Shown piece after piece: positions 8,597-16,884 of a stretch of DNA of 64,000 nt (the first letter of the stretch is position 1; the number at the start of each line of letters is the position of its first letter). The notes under the pieces are model-generated. The model saw only the letters and a program-made list of their open reading frames with translations. It was not told the DNA's origin and did no database searches. The translations under genes and the position numbers were made by a program. The stretch is from an uncultured Dehalococcoidia bacterium (lineage in GTDB: Bacteria; Chloroflexota; Dehalococcoidia; Lucifugimonadales; JAAXIE01), in contig OX638353.1 in NCBI GenBank assembly GCA_951813255.1, forward strand, positions 2,281,472 to 2,345,471. The letters run 5' to 3'.

Positions 8597-10549
8597 GTGC
8601 TATCTGCTATGGCGGGCCCGATTTGTAGTACCATGTACCCATATTCCTTCTCGTACCAAGTAGGTACCCACATGCGGAACCTATCGGACCTGCTGGTCTA
8701 CTTTCTCAGGCGAAACACTAGCCTGGAGCATGTCTATCTGTCCACTGCTCGCGACCACTGCTTGGTCTGCGGTGAGAGTGTCAGCGAGTCAGAGGCGTAT
8801 GTACTACACCGCGTCTGCCCCACCTGTCGCTTCCACTACAGTCTCACAGCAAGGGAGCGTATTGAACTCGTCGCCGACAGAGGCACGTTTCGAGAAACCA
8901 ACCGATCCATCGCCTCGCTTGAGCCTCTGACTTTCTCCGGCCGTGCCAAGAGCCGAAAGAAGGACAAAGAGAAAGACGATAGCGACGACAAAGAGCGCGA
9001 GAACGGGAGGGTACCCGGCGACCAGCGCCGAACAGGACTCACCGAAGCTGTGGTGACCGGGCACTGCAACATCGGAGGGAACAAGGCAACTGTCGTGGTC
9101 TTGGATTTCGGCTTCATGGGCGGCACTATGGGAAGCGTGGTGGGGGAGAAGGTGACCCTTGCCTTTGAGGCGGCAGCCAAGAGCGGGCGCCCCTTGGTCG
9201 CCGTCGTGACAGGCGGCGGTATCCGCATTCAGGAAGGCGTTCTATCGCTGTTGCAAATGGCCAAGACGGCCACTGCAGTAAGGCATCTCCGCGAAAAGCG
9301 CCTTCCACTGATTGTGCTGCTGGCCAACCCTGCCACCGGCCAAGCCTACGCCAGCTTCGCCAACCTAGCTAACATCATGTTAGCGGAGCCTGGATCTCTG
9401 ATCGGTCTAGCGCCCATGCGGACCCTGAGAGAGGCCACCAAAAAATCGCTACCTCTCGATGCCCACACTGCTGAGGCCCATTTGAACCACGGCCTGCTGG
9501 ATGATGTGGTGGACCGTGAAAACCTGAAAGAACGCATCTCCACCATTCTCCAAGTGCTGGGGCCACAGCGCTTCAACCGCGACACCACTGGAAAGAACGC
9601 CAAAGACGAATCCATCCTCGTTCCCGATACCGAGATTGCCGACATCGAACTGGCGGAGGCCGAGCGGGCCGTCCGGCGTATCGACCGCCCCACAGCCCGA
9701 GATTATATCCGCTCGGTGGTCGACCACTTCATTGAGCTCAAGGGTGACCGGGTGAGCGGGGATGACCGGACGGTGGTCGGTGGCTTGGGCTACATACGAG
9801 GCAACAAAGTTGTGGTGGTCGGACAGCAGCGCGACATACAGCTGGACCATGAAATCCACCATATGTACCCCAAGGGATTCAGGAAAGCGCAGCGCCTTAT
9901 CGGGTTGGCCTCATCTTTTCATCTTCCAGTGGTCAGCTTCGTCGATACGCAAGGAGCCCATCCTGGCCTTGAATCCGAAGAGCAGGGCATCGGCAATGCT
10001 GTAGCCACCACGATGTCGATGATAGCGGAAGTCCCGGTCCCTGTTGTATCAGTCATAGTAGGAGAGGGCGGGGGCGAAGGCGCTTTGGCCTTGGGCCTCG
10101 CGGACTCGATGCTGATGCAACAGTATGCCATCCTCTCGCCGGCGCCTCTGCACACGAGCGCGGGACGATTGCAGCGCGACCCGGCTAGGTCTCGCGAGGC
10201 CACTCAAGCCTTGATGCTAACAGCCTCAGAGTGTCAAGAGTTGGGACTAATCGACCAAGTGGTGGACGAGCCTGAAGGTGGGGCCCATGAGGACCCGCTT
10301 ACTGCGGCCCACTACCTACAGTTAGCGGTGGCGAAGGAATTGGAGAGACTGGGCAAGCTCTCAATCAAGAAGCTGACGGACCGGCGTCACAAGAAGTTCC
10401 GACGCATGGGCGAGCTTACGCCTTACGCGAAGGAAGCCCTCAGCCGCGAGGTGGAGCAGCTGGAGCGCATGGTGGCGAGAGAGCACGCTGCCCGCGCTGG
10501 AAGACACACTCCGCGCAGGACATCGGACGAAGAGCAGGTGGCCGACTAG
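8597..10549 (+). CDS. accDA: Acetyl-CoA carboxylase carboxyltransferase, AccD-AccA fusion
   Basis: A single 650-residue chain holding both carboxyltransferase subunits. The AccD half has the zinc finger C55, C58, C74, C77, a Lys/Asp/Glu-rich linker (~115-137), then GGGIRIQEGVLSLLQM. The AccA half starts near residue 350 with DRPTARDYIR and carries VDTQGAHPG, EEQGIGNA and GEGGGEGALAL. It moves carboxyl from carboxybiotin to acetyl-CoA to make malonyl-CoA. The start is uncertain: GTG 8597 gives the longest form, while ATG 8672 (MRNLSDLLV) gives an N-terminus of normal AccD length. AccB and AccC are not in the window. Confidence 0.93.
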   Translation: MLSAMAGPICSTMYPYSFSYQVGTHMRNLSDLLVYFLRRNTSLEHVYLSTARDHCLVCGESVSESEAYVLHRVCPTCRFHYSLTARERIELVADRGTFRETNRSIASLEPLTFSGRAKSRKKDKEKDDSDDKERENGRVPGDQRRTGLTEAVVTGHCNIGGNKATVVVLDFGFMGGTMGSVVGEKVTLAFEAAAKSGRPLVAVVTGGGIRIQEGVLSLLQMAKTATAVRHLREKRLPLIVLLANPATGQAYASFANLANIMLAEPGSLIGLAPMRTLREATKKSLPLDAHTAEAHLNHGLLDDVVDRENLKERISTILQVLGPQRFNRDTTGKNAKDESILVPDTEIADIELAEAERAVRRIDRPTARDYIRSVVDHFIELKGDRVSGDDRTVVGGLGYIRGNKVVVVGQQRDIQLDHEIHHMYPKGFRKAQRLIGLASSFHLPVVSFVDTQGAHPGLESEEQGIGNAVATTMSMIAEVPVPVVSVIVGEGGGEGALALGLADSMLMQQYAILSPAPLHTSAGRLQRDPARSREATQALMLTASECQELGLIDQVVDEPEGGAHEDPLTAAHYLQLAVAKELERLGKLSIKKLTDRRHKKFRRMGELTPYAKEALSREVEQLERMVAREHAARAGRHTPRRTSDEEQVAD

Positions 10550-10585
10550 CAGGTCAGGTTGCAGGTTGGCCCACTCCAGGTTACT

Positions 10586-11404
10586 TTAGCTCTCGCTGTC
10601 GCCCTCGGTCCCGTTAGTTGCCAGCGAAACTTTTAATTGATCGGCGATATGCTGGAATTCGCTCATCACGTCAGCGGAGTTGAGCACAGTGGGTTTGGAC
10701 GTGTCGCGGTAGTCGGGCCGCAATGTGAGGGCACCTAGGAAGGGGCTCTCCAGCTCTTCCGACAAGGCAGTGCCTGCCCCTTCGCCAAACATCTCCCCCG
10801 TGTAGTTCTCGACAATGCCGAGTACCTTCAGCTTGAGCTTGCGGATCATGTGGATGCAACGGCGACCATCCAACTGCGCCAACTCCTGAGGGGTAACCAC
10901 CACGACGAAGCCATCCATGGGGATGGTCTGCATCACGGTAAGTGGCGCATCGGAGGTGCCCGGAGGAAGATCAATTATCAAGTATTCGGCGTCGCCCCAA
11001 TCCGTCATCTGGAGGAACTGGTTGATGGCGTTGTGGATCATGGGGCCGCGCCAGATGATGGCCTCGTTCTCGTTCTCTTGGAAGAAACCCATGGAGATGC
11101 ATTTAACCCCGAACCGCTCAGCGGGTATCAACTGTCCATCCACCTGCTCGGGTTTGTCGGTTACTCCCAGCACCTTGACCACGTTGGGGCAGTCAATGTC
11201 CACGTCCAGCAGTCCCACCTTATAGCCCTGATGAGCTAGGGTGGTAGCCAGATTAACGGCAACGGTCGTCTTACCGACGCCACCTTTACCGCTATACACA
11301 CCAATCTTCGCCTTTATGTTGCCCATGTTACGGGTGATGGCCCGCTTCTGCTCCCAACTACGCTTGATAGATTCGAGCCGGGCCTTTTCTTGGGGGGTGG
11401 TCAT
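10586..11404 (-). CDS. Mrp/NBP35-family ATPase (Fe-S carrier-like, CxxC lacking)
   Basis: 272 residues with deviant Walker A GKGGVGKTT (39-47), DVDIDCPN as switch I region and LIIDLPPGTSDA as Walker B, the Mrp (ApbC) pattern. These proteins assemble or carry Fe-S clusters. Normally a CPxC motif follows the VENMS segment and bridges the dimer with the cluster; here that segment reads VENYTGEMFGEGAG with no cysteine. The other cysteines are isolated, so cluster chemistry may differ. It lies 1 nt downstream of a DUF59 gene, a common partner. Confidence 0.85.
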   Translation of the reverse strand: MTTPQEKARLESIKRSWEQKRAITRNMGNIKAKIGVYSGKGGVGKTTVAVNLATTLAHQGYKVGLLDVDIDCPNVVKVLGVTDKPEQVDGQLIPAERFGVKCISMGFFQENENEAIIWRGPMIHNAINQFLQMTDWGDAEYLIIDLPPGTSDAPLTVMQTIPMDGFVVVVTPQELAQLDGRRCIHMIRKLKLKVLGIVENYTGEMFGEGAGTALSEELESPFLGALTLRPDYRDTSKPTVLNSADVMSEFQHIADQLKVSLATNGTEGDSES

Positions 11405-11405
11405 G

Positions 11406-11708
11406 TTAATCGATCCCTAATAGCTTCTTGCCGTCTTCGGAGATGTATTCCGGGTTCCATGGAGGGTCAAACACCATCTCCACCTCCACATCTTCCACGC
11501 CATCCAACTCGGAGATGGCCCACTCGGCCTGCTGCGCAATCATGGGGCCCATGCCACAGCCGGGGAAGGTGAGAGTCATGTCGACCTTGACGTTCCCCTC
11601 ATCAACCTCGATGGCATAGATGAGGCCCAAGTCCACCACGTTGATGGGGATTTCGGGGTCGTACACGTTCTTCAAGACATCTCGGACACCGTCGACTGTG
11701 ACAGTCAT
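11406..11708 (-). CDS. DUF59 / MIP18-family Fe-S assembly factor
   Basis: 100 residues. VYDPEIPINVVDLGLIY, MTLTFPGCGMGP with the conserved reactive Cys, and FDPPWNPEYISEDGKKLLG make a complete DUF59 domain of the SufT/PaaD type. Such proteins help Fe-S cluster maturation. It is the first gene of a two-gene operon with the Mrp-type ATPase; GGGGGAG just before ATG 11708 is a good ribosome-binding site. Confidence 0.88.
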   Translation of the reverse strand: MTVTVDGVRDVLKNVYDPEIPINVVDLGLIYAIEVDEGNVKVDMTLTFPGCGMGPMIAQQAEWAISELDGVEDVEVEMVFDPPWNPEYISEDGKKLLGID

Positions 11709-11765
11709 ATCTCCCCCTCGCAGGTGGTTCCTAATTTGAATTCTACAGAAAGTCGATGTATAAGG

Positions 11766-13958
11766 TCAACTTTTACGTGACCGGCCCCGGGACCTTGAAG
11801 CAGGCTCGTAAGTGGGTCCCGAGCCGTTGCGAGACCGCGCCTTCCTTACAGGCGCAGCGGGTGCTGGCGTACCGTTCTCCAATGGAGGGGACTCTGCCTG
11901 GGCTGCTGGCGGACTCTCGGGGGGTCGGGCACGAGGCTTTTGACGTGGGGCCTCTTCGGACATTCCCTCGGGACCAGCGTAGTCGATGGCCATCACCCTT
12001 CTCAATTCGTAAACCTCGTCCCGCAGAAGGGCGGCCTTCTCAAACTCAAGGTTGCGGGCGCAGTACTTCATCTGAGCCTCAAGGTCCTTGATTACGCGGA
12101 ACATGTCCTCGCGAGACATCTGCCTGCGTTCGGTGCGATAGGCTCCGCGATCCTCTGCCACGGCCTTGACCCGCTCGGTGATGTCCCTCACCGCCTTGGT
12201 GATGCTCTGGGGGACGATATTGTTGGCCTCGTTGAACTCGTGCTGGAGGGTGCGGCGACGAGAGGTTTCGTCGATGGCACGTTGCATGGAAGCGGTCATG
12301 TTGTCCGCGTACATCACCACGTGCCCCGAGGCGTGACGGGCGGCCCTGCCGATGGTCTGAATCAAGGAGCTGTCAGAGCGCAGGTAGCCCTCTTTGTCCG
12401 CATCCAAGATGGCCACCATGCTGACTTCAGGCAGGTCCAAACCCTCCCGCAGCAGGTTGATGCCGACCACGACGTCATAAACGCCAAGGCGCAGGTCGCG
12501 CAGGATTTCACTGCGGCCCAGAGTCTTGATTTCGGAGTGGAGGTAGGTGTTGCGGACACCCATCTCCTGCAGGTAGTCGGCCAGTTCCTCGGCCATTCGC
12601 TTGGTGAGGGTGGTCACCAGCACCCGCTCGCTGACCTCCACTCTCTCCTTGATGCGTTGTATCAGGTCGTCGATTTGGCCTGTGGTAGGACGGACTTCAA
12701 TAGTGGGGTCCAGTAGGCCGGTGGGACGGATTATCTGCTCCGCTACCTTCTGGCTCACCTCCATCTCATAGGCACCGGGAGTAGCGGAAACGAACACCAT
12801 CTGATGAATGCGCTCCTCGAACTCACGGAAGTTAAGTGGGCGGTTGTCGATTGCCGAGGGCAGGCGAAAGCCGAAGTCCACAAGAGTGGTCTTGCGGGAA
12901 AGGTCGCCGTTGTACATGCCGTGAAGCTGGGGCAGGGTCATGTGGGACTCGTCGATGAAGAGGCAGAAGTCTTCGGGGAAATAATCCAGCAGGGTCCAAG
13001 GGGCGCTGCCTGCGGAGCGACGGGAAAGGTGGCGCGAATAGTTTTCCACGCCAGAGCAGAAGCCTGTCTCGCGCATCATTTCAAGGTCGTAACGGGTGCG
13101 CTGCTCAAGGCGCGCTGCTTCCAACAGCTTGTTCTTGGCTTTGAGTTGGGCCAGTTGCTCGTCCAGCTCGACCTCGATGTCCTCCAAGGCCAGTTGCATC
13201 TTTTCCTTGGGCGTGACGAAGTGACGGGCGGGGTAGATGACCACGGAATCGCGCTCCGCCAGCACCTCACCGGTGAGAGGGTCGACCTCCACGATGCGTT
13301 CAACTTCATCACCCCAGAACTGGATGCGCAGGGCCAGCTCCTCGTAGGCAGGGACCATCTCCAAGGTGTCGCCGCGGATGCGGAATCGACCACGGGCTAG
13401 GTCCATGTCGTTGCGCTCGTACTGCATGTCCACAAGTTGGCGCACCAGCCGGCTGCGGTTGCGCCACTCGCCCTTCTTTACCTCGGCGATGAAGCTGTAA
13501 TAGTCGGCGGGATCGCCCAAACCGTAGATGCAGGAGACAGAGGCGACGATCACTACGTCGCGACGGGTGAGCAGTGAACGGGTGGCGGAAAGGCGCAGCT
13601 TATCCAGTTCCTCGTTGACGTCGGAGTCCTTAGCGATGTAGGTGTCGGTATGAGGAATGTAGGCTTCGGGCTGGTAGTAATCGTAGTAGGACACGAAGTA
13701 CTCGACAGCGTTGTGGGGGAAGAACTCCTTGAGCTCAGTGGCCAACTGGGCAGCGAGGGTCTTGTTGTGGGCAATGAGCAGGGTGGGGCGTTGAATCTTC
13801 TCGATAATCTTGGCCATGGTGAAGGTCTTACCGCTGCCAGTGACTCCGAGGAGGGTCTGGTAGCGGTGGCCATCGTCGAAGCCGGCGGCAAGCGCGTCCA
13901 CGGCGGCAGGCTGGTCGCCCATGGGCCGAAAGTCGGCCACTACCTGGAAGTCAGGCAT
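11766..13958 (-). CDS. uvrB: Excinuclease ABC subunit B
   Basis: 730 residues. Walker A GVTGSGKT (38-45), the beta-hairpin region [20 protein letters not shown], and later [17 protein letters not shown] with QTIGRAARH are UvrB signatures. The UVR motif ([22 protein letters not shown]) lies near residues 635-655. UvrB verifies DNA damage with UvrA and loads UvrC. It is about 60 residues longer than usual because of a Pro/Ala/Arg-rich C-terminal tail. The ~440 bp upstream have no clear gene but hold a palindrome at 14127-14142. Confidence 0.97.
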   Translation of the reverse strand: MPDFQVVADFRPMGDQPAAVDALAAGFDDGHRYQTLLGVTGSGKTFTMAKIIEKIQRPTLLIAHNKTLAAQLATELKEFFPHNAVEYFVSYYDYYQPEAYIPHTDTYIAKDSDVNEELDKLRLSATRSLLTRRDVVIVASVSCIYGLGDPADYYSFIAEVKKGEWRNRSRLVRQLVDMQYERNDMDLARGRFRIRGDTLEMVPAYEELALRIQFWGDEVERIVEVDPLTGEVLAERDSVVIYPARHFVTPKEKMQLALEDIEVELDEQLAQLKAKNKLLEAARLEQRTRYDLEMMRETGFCSGVENYSRHLSRRSAGSAPWTLLDYFPEDFCLFIDESHMTLPQLHGMYNGDLSRKTTLVDFGFRLPSAIDNRPLNFREFEERIHQMVFVSATPGAYEMEVSQKVAEQIIRPTGLLDPTIEVRPTTGQIDDLIQRIKERVEVSERVLVTTLTKRMAEELADYLQEMGVRNTYLHSEIKTLGRSEILRDLRLGVYDVVVGINLLREGLDLPEVSMVAILDADKEGYLRSDSSLIQTIGRAARHASGHVVMYADNMTASMQRAIDETSRRRTLQHEFNEANNIVPQSITKAVRDITERVKAVAEDRGAYRTERRQMSREDMFRVIKDLEAQMKYCARNLEFEKAALLRDEVYELRRVMAIDYAGPEGMSEEAPRQKPRARPPESPPAAQAESPPLENGTPAPAAPVRKARSRNGSGPTYEPASRSRGRSRKS

Positions 13959-14012
13959 CTATCGTTCTTCCTTCTGAGCGTTCTTTCCTTCTGGACTGGA
14001 GCCAGCTTGCTT

Positions 14013-14063
14013 GGGTCGAAATCAATGATAAAGGGGACGGGGGCGGGCGTCGATAGAGAAATC
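14013..14063 (+). repeat. 51-bp diverged direct repeat, copy A
   Basis: A 51-bp segment matching 14650-14700 with about 41 identical positions. Both share GGGGACG near the middle and GGCGGGCGTCGATAG near the end. Read on the plus strand both give GSKSMIxGTxAGVDRE, and most differences fall on third codon positions, but no intact gene surrounds either copy. Confidence 0.75.
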
Positions 14064-14120
14064 CCGGCGCAGAGGGGGCATGTTCAGTGGCCCTTTTTTC
14101 GCAGATTTCGCAGTCCGCTC

Positions 14121-14148
14121 GTATCTGAAAAACATGTTTTTCGTATCT
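14121..14148. promoter_or_regulatory. 16-bp perfect palindrome flanked by GTATCT direct repeats
   Basis: GAAAAACATGTTTTTC (14127-14142) is a perfect inverted repeat, bounded on each side by GTATCT (14121-14126 and 14143-14148). It lies about 170 bp upstream of uvrB in otherwise gene-poor DNA. It could be an operator or the mark of an insertion event. The rest of 13959-14403 holds repeat copy A and no convincing gene. Confidence 0.6.
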
Positions 14149-14403
14149 ACAGTCACTGCGAATTCTGCAGTGGTTGTAGCTGAATCAGCTAGGGCAAAAT
14201 GACTGCAAGATTCCTTTTCCACGTTTGCTGGCTTCACGTCTGCTGGTTGAGGTTGCACGTTTTCTGGTGGGGGCCCGAGGTCCGACTCCGGGCTGATGCG
14301 GGCATCGTTTGCGGGGGTGGCGCACAGGTTGGTCGGTGGGCAACGCCCTGCAAGCGTGGGGGTATCTTATGCATCGTCTGTATCCAATAGGGAGGGCCCT
14401 GAA

Positions 14404-14553
14404 TTAAGCCCTATCCAACCCAAGCCACGTCCAAATAGTAGGGCGGTTGCAGCGGTGGCAGTCGGTGAACGTCTCTCCGGCGTCGAAGCGGTGGGTATGG
14501 CCGCACTCGGCTTCGTAGAGGCCGAGGCGCTGACAAACTTCTCCAGTCTTCAT
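14404..14553 (-). CDS. 49-residue zinc-ribbon-like small protein
   Basis: A short frame with ATG at 14553 and TAA at 14404-14406, preceded by GGGGAGGG about 5 bases before the start. The peptide has Cys17-Gly-His19, His21 and Cys32-x2-Cys35 around YEAECGHTHRF, DAGETF and RPTIWTWL, a layout typical of tiny one-zinc proteins. The good ribosome-binding site and the composition argue for a real gene within an otherwise gene-poor region. Function is unknown; neighbours give no clue. The flank up to repeat copy B has no other gene. Confidence 0.7.
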   Translation of the reverse strand: MKTGEVCQRLGLYEAECGHTHRFDAGETFTDCHRCNRPTIWTWLGLDRA

Positions 14554-14649
14554 AGCTCGCCCTCCCCTGTTTCATGCTCTCGATAGAATGTCTGCTGCTT
14601 GCTCGATCCTCTCATCCACCGTAGTGTCCTTGCACTCGAGTCCGCCCGT

Positions 14650-14700
14650 GGGTCAAAGTCCATGATAGCGGGGACGTGGGCGGGCGTCGATAGGGAAATG
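14650..14700 (+). repeat. 51-bp diverged direct repeat, copy B
   Basis: The second copy of the repeat at 14013-14063, in the same orientation and 637 bp away. The surrounding 14554-14903 shows no convincing gene. Confidence 0.75.
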
Positions 14701-14903
14701 TCAGGGAGTTGGAAATCGCTCGTGGCCGCGAGAAGCCAAGTAGGAGGTGGAGAGGGGCTTGCTCCATATGAGGGCTAATCCGCAGAGGCCAGAAGGCCTG
14801 CATCGTCGTGGAAGCCGAGATGCTGGCCGCGCTCCTCAGGGAGGTCGAGGTCAAGGCAGGGCCGGCTACGCGACGCCCTAGGCCTCGAGTTCCACGTAGG
14901 TGA

Positions 14904-15139
14904 TTATGCTTCACGGCTCTTTTCTAACGCCAAGTATCGCTGTTCAAACTCCGAGAGCCATTGCCCAGCCAGCGGCTTCCAAGCGATATTACGTGGCCCA
15001 AATCGAAAGATAAGAACGTAGCCTCATCCTGTAAGAGCGCACGATATCCCGCGACCACGTCCCGACAGTGGCGGTCCTCCGGATGATACACGACCGGAAC
15101 TTTGACATGGGTGCTATTCAAAATTACAATTCCGCTCAA
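14904..15139 (-). pseudogene. Possible frameshifted gene remnant
   Basis: On the minus strand a frame from TTG 15139 reads VVYHPEDRHCRDVVAGYRALLQDEA and then becomes unlike protein. From that point a second frame, shifted by one base, reads YVLIFRFGPRNIAWKPLAG and WLSEFEQRYLALEKSREA to a TAA at 14904. The two halves together look like one small gene broken by a single-base change. No family was recognised. Confidence 0.35.
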
Positions 15140-15145
15140 GTTTCA

Positions 15146-15217
15146 TGCGGGGTGGAGCAGTGGCAGCTCGTCGGGCTCATAACCCGGAGGTCGTTGGTTC
15201 GAGTCCAACCCCCGCGT
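15146..15217 (+). tRNA. Initiator tRNA-fMet (CAT)
   Basis: A full cloverleaf. The acceptor stem is 15146-15152 with 15210-15216, the D stem GAGC/GCTC, the anticodon stem TCGGG/CCCGG around CTCATAA (anticodon CAT at 15178-15180), and the T arm GTTGG-TTCGAGT-CCAAC. Initiator features are a weak U1-G72 end pair, A11:U24, and three G:C pairs at the foot of the anticodon stem. The D loop is short (7 nt), and CCA is not encoded. Confidence 0.95.
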
Positions 15218-15229
15218 CCCTTACAACTC

Positions 15230-15695
15230 TCAGCTCGCGTGTGGGTTGCAAGGCTCGTTTGATAAGGTCTAGGGTTAGCGAGGCATCAGGTCCCGGCGTC
15301 CAGAATCTCTCGCGGGGCCACAGCCTCTCAAATTCCCCTGCAATGCCTTCCCCTAGCGACTCTTCGTATTCTGTCAAAGAGCCTCGTTATCGCACAGGTA
15401 GTCACTGCCCTTTTCGGCTATCTCACTAAAGCTCTTGTCGGTGACCTTGGCCACTTCCCGCACAACCCAAGCAATCTCATGGTCGGTCAGGAGGCCAGCC
15501 CTTTTTCGCGACGGTATAGTGGCTGTATGCTACCTTGCGGTAGTACCCTATAAGTAAACGGAACCTTCGCGACGGTTGTGCGGAGTCTAAGAAGGCGGGA
15601 CGCTCACCCATGCGCCCATTGCGGCTGGGTAGTTCACTACATGAGTCCCACTGGTTATCCGGCAGATCAATAACCCTTAAGACGCGAACAGCCAA
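15230..15695 (-). pseudogene. Degraded gene of unknown family, two apparent frameshifts
   Basis: Three minus-strand frames follow each other. A 72-codon frame from 15695 ends SHYTVAKKGWPP. From about 15515 another reads GLLTDHEIAWVVREVAKVTD and SFSEIAEKGSDYLCDNEAL, ending in TGA at 15374-15376. A third continues TEYEESLGEGIAGEFERLW and FWTPGPDASLTLDLIKRAL towards the tRNA. Residue composition looks protein-like across the joins, which suggests a decayed gene. The stretch between 15218 and 15748 holds nothing else apart from a small dyad at 15706-15722. Confidence 0.4.
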
Positions 15696-15748
15696 CTGCC
15701 TCGGAGGCTAAGCGGCTTAGCCGTGGGCACCCATTGTACTGTCAGGAG

Positions 15749-16324
15749 TCATGCCAAGCGCTGGAGGGCGATGCGTAGCAATTCCTCCATGGGCATGTCC
15801 TGGCTCTGCTCGATGGATGCTACTGCTTGGGAGGCTTCCCGTGCCGTATAGCCTAGGGCGGTGAGGGCTGAGATGGCTGCTGGTCCGTTGCTGGCGACGA
15901 CGGAAACCGGCTGTTGGGAGATCTGTCCGAGCTTGCTCTGCAACTCCACGACGATGCGGGCGGCGCTGCGCTTGCCGACGCCGGACGCACTGCTGAGGGA
16001 TGCCTCGTCCCCGGAGGCGATGGCGTTGACCAAGGCTTGCCCCGGCAGAGATGAGATGAGGGCTAGGGCTGTGCGAGGGCCGATGCCGGACACGGTGATG
16101 AGCATCTGGAACAAGCTCAGGTCGGCGGAGGTGGCGAAGCCGTACAGAAAGGGCTGCTCGTTCTGCACCATGAGGTGAGTGTGAAGTTGCATCTCCTGGC
16201 CGACGGGGCCCGCTGATTCGACCACCGAGGCGGGGGCAAGCACGCGGAACACGACGCCGCCGACGCTCAGGTCAAGGTGACCTCCGCCCGTGGCCTCCAG
16301 CCTGCCCTTCACACCTACTATCAA
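15749..16324 (-). CDS. ruvA: Holliday junction helicase subunit RuvA
   Basis: 191 residues, normal length. The N-terminal OB fold begins MIVGVKGRLE. Two helix-hairpin-helix motifs follow: LITVSGIGPRTALALIS and LSSASGVGKRSAARIVVEL. The C-terminal domain (SALTALGYTAREASQAV) contacts RuvB. RuvA binds four-way junctions. It is last in the yebC-ruvC-ruvA operon; ruvB is not in the window. Confidence 0.96.
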   Translation of the reverse strand: MIVGVKGRLEATGGGHLDLSVGGVVFRVLAPASVVESAGPVGQEMQLHTHLMVQNEQPFLYGFATSADLSLFQMLITVSGIGPRTALALISSLPGQALVNAIASGDEASLSSASGVGKRSAARIVVELQSKLGQISQQPVSVVASNGPAAISALTALGYTAREASQAVASIEQSQDMPMEELLRIALQRLA

Positions 16325-16343
16325 GCCAAGTTACCTATCGCGC

Positions 16344-16877
16344 CTAGTTGCCGATCCAGCCGGAGGAGGCGTACTGCAAGGGCGTGTTGCCCGCGTGGCG
16401 TCGCACATGGCAGAGGGCGGCGGCTAGGGCATCGGCGGCGTCCTGCTGGGCGAAGGGTGGTCTCAGGCCCAATTGCCGCGCCAGAAGTTCCTGCACCTGC
16501 TCCTTGGTGGCGCGTCCATAGTCGGTCACGGCCAGCTTTACCTCGGCAGGAGAGTAGCGGTAGATGGGCAGGTCAAAGTGAGCGGCGGCCATGAACGCAG
16601 CTGCTTGGGCTTGACCAATGGCGATGGCAGTGGAAGGGAACGTGCGGGCACCCCGGCCCAGAAAGGGGTCTTCGATCGCCACCTCTTGGGGCTTTTCGCG
16701 TTGAATCAGCTCAGTCAGGTTGCAATAGATGCCGTGGAGCCTCTGTTGAAGGGCAGGCCCCTGCTTTCCCTTCTTGAAGGTGATGACGCCCCAGTCGGTG
16801 ACGGTGATAGAGTTGTCCGCTGCTAGGAGGCCATAGCCAGTGGTCCATGTGCCCGGGTCGATCCCGAGGACACGCAT
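16344..16877 (-). CDS. ruvC: Holliday junction resolvase RuvC
   Basis: 177 residues starting MRVLGIDPGTWTTGYG at ATG 16877. The first catalytic Asp is in GIDPGT; the second acidic residue is in VAIEDPF; the final pair lies in AQQDAADALAAALCH. It cuts Holliday junctions symmetrically. Seven bases separate it from the upstream yebC stop and 19 from ruvA downstream, so the three form one operon. Confidence 0.95.
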   Translation of the reverse strand: MRVLGIDPGTWTTGYGLLAADNSITVTDWGVITFKKGKQGPALQQRLHGIYCNLTELIQREKPQEVAIEDPFLGRGARTFPSTAIAIGQAQAAAFMAAAHFDLPIYRYSPAEVKLAVTDYGRATKEQVQELLARQLGLRPPFAQQDAADALAAALCHVRRHAGNTPLQYASSGWIGN

Positions 16878-16884
16878 GGGGGGC

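Noticed and set aside
8804..9228. Long antisense frames over accDA, uvrB, hemB and other GC-rich genes
   Set aside because: They mirror well-identified genes; such open antisense frames are expected at high GC.
14022..14258. 78-codon minus-strand frame over the palindrome
   Set aside because: Low-complexity start, no ribosome-binding site, GTG start and no family resemblance.
14296..14586. 96-codon plus-strand frame
   Set aside because: Shadow of the 49-residue zinc-type gene on the other strand, with Ser/Val/Ala-rich random-looking composition.
15177..15377. Minus-strand frame ending in GVGLEPTTSGL
   Set aside because: That peptide is the well-known false translation of a tRNA read backwards; the end of the frame lies over tRNA-fMet.
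15706..15722. GGCTAAG-CGG-CTTAGCC dyad after ruvA
   Set aside because: No U-run on either strand, so not called as a terminator.
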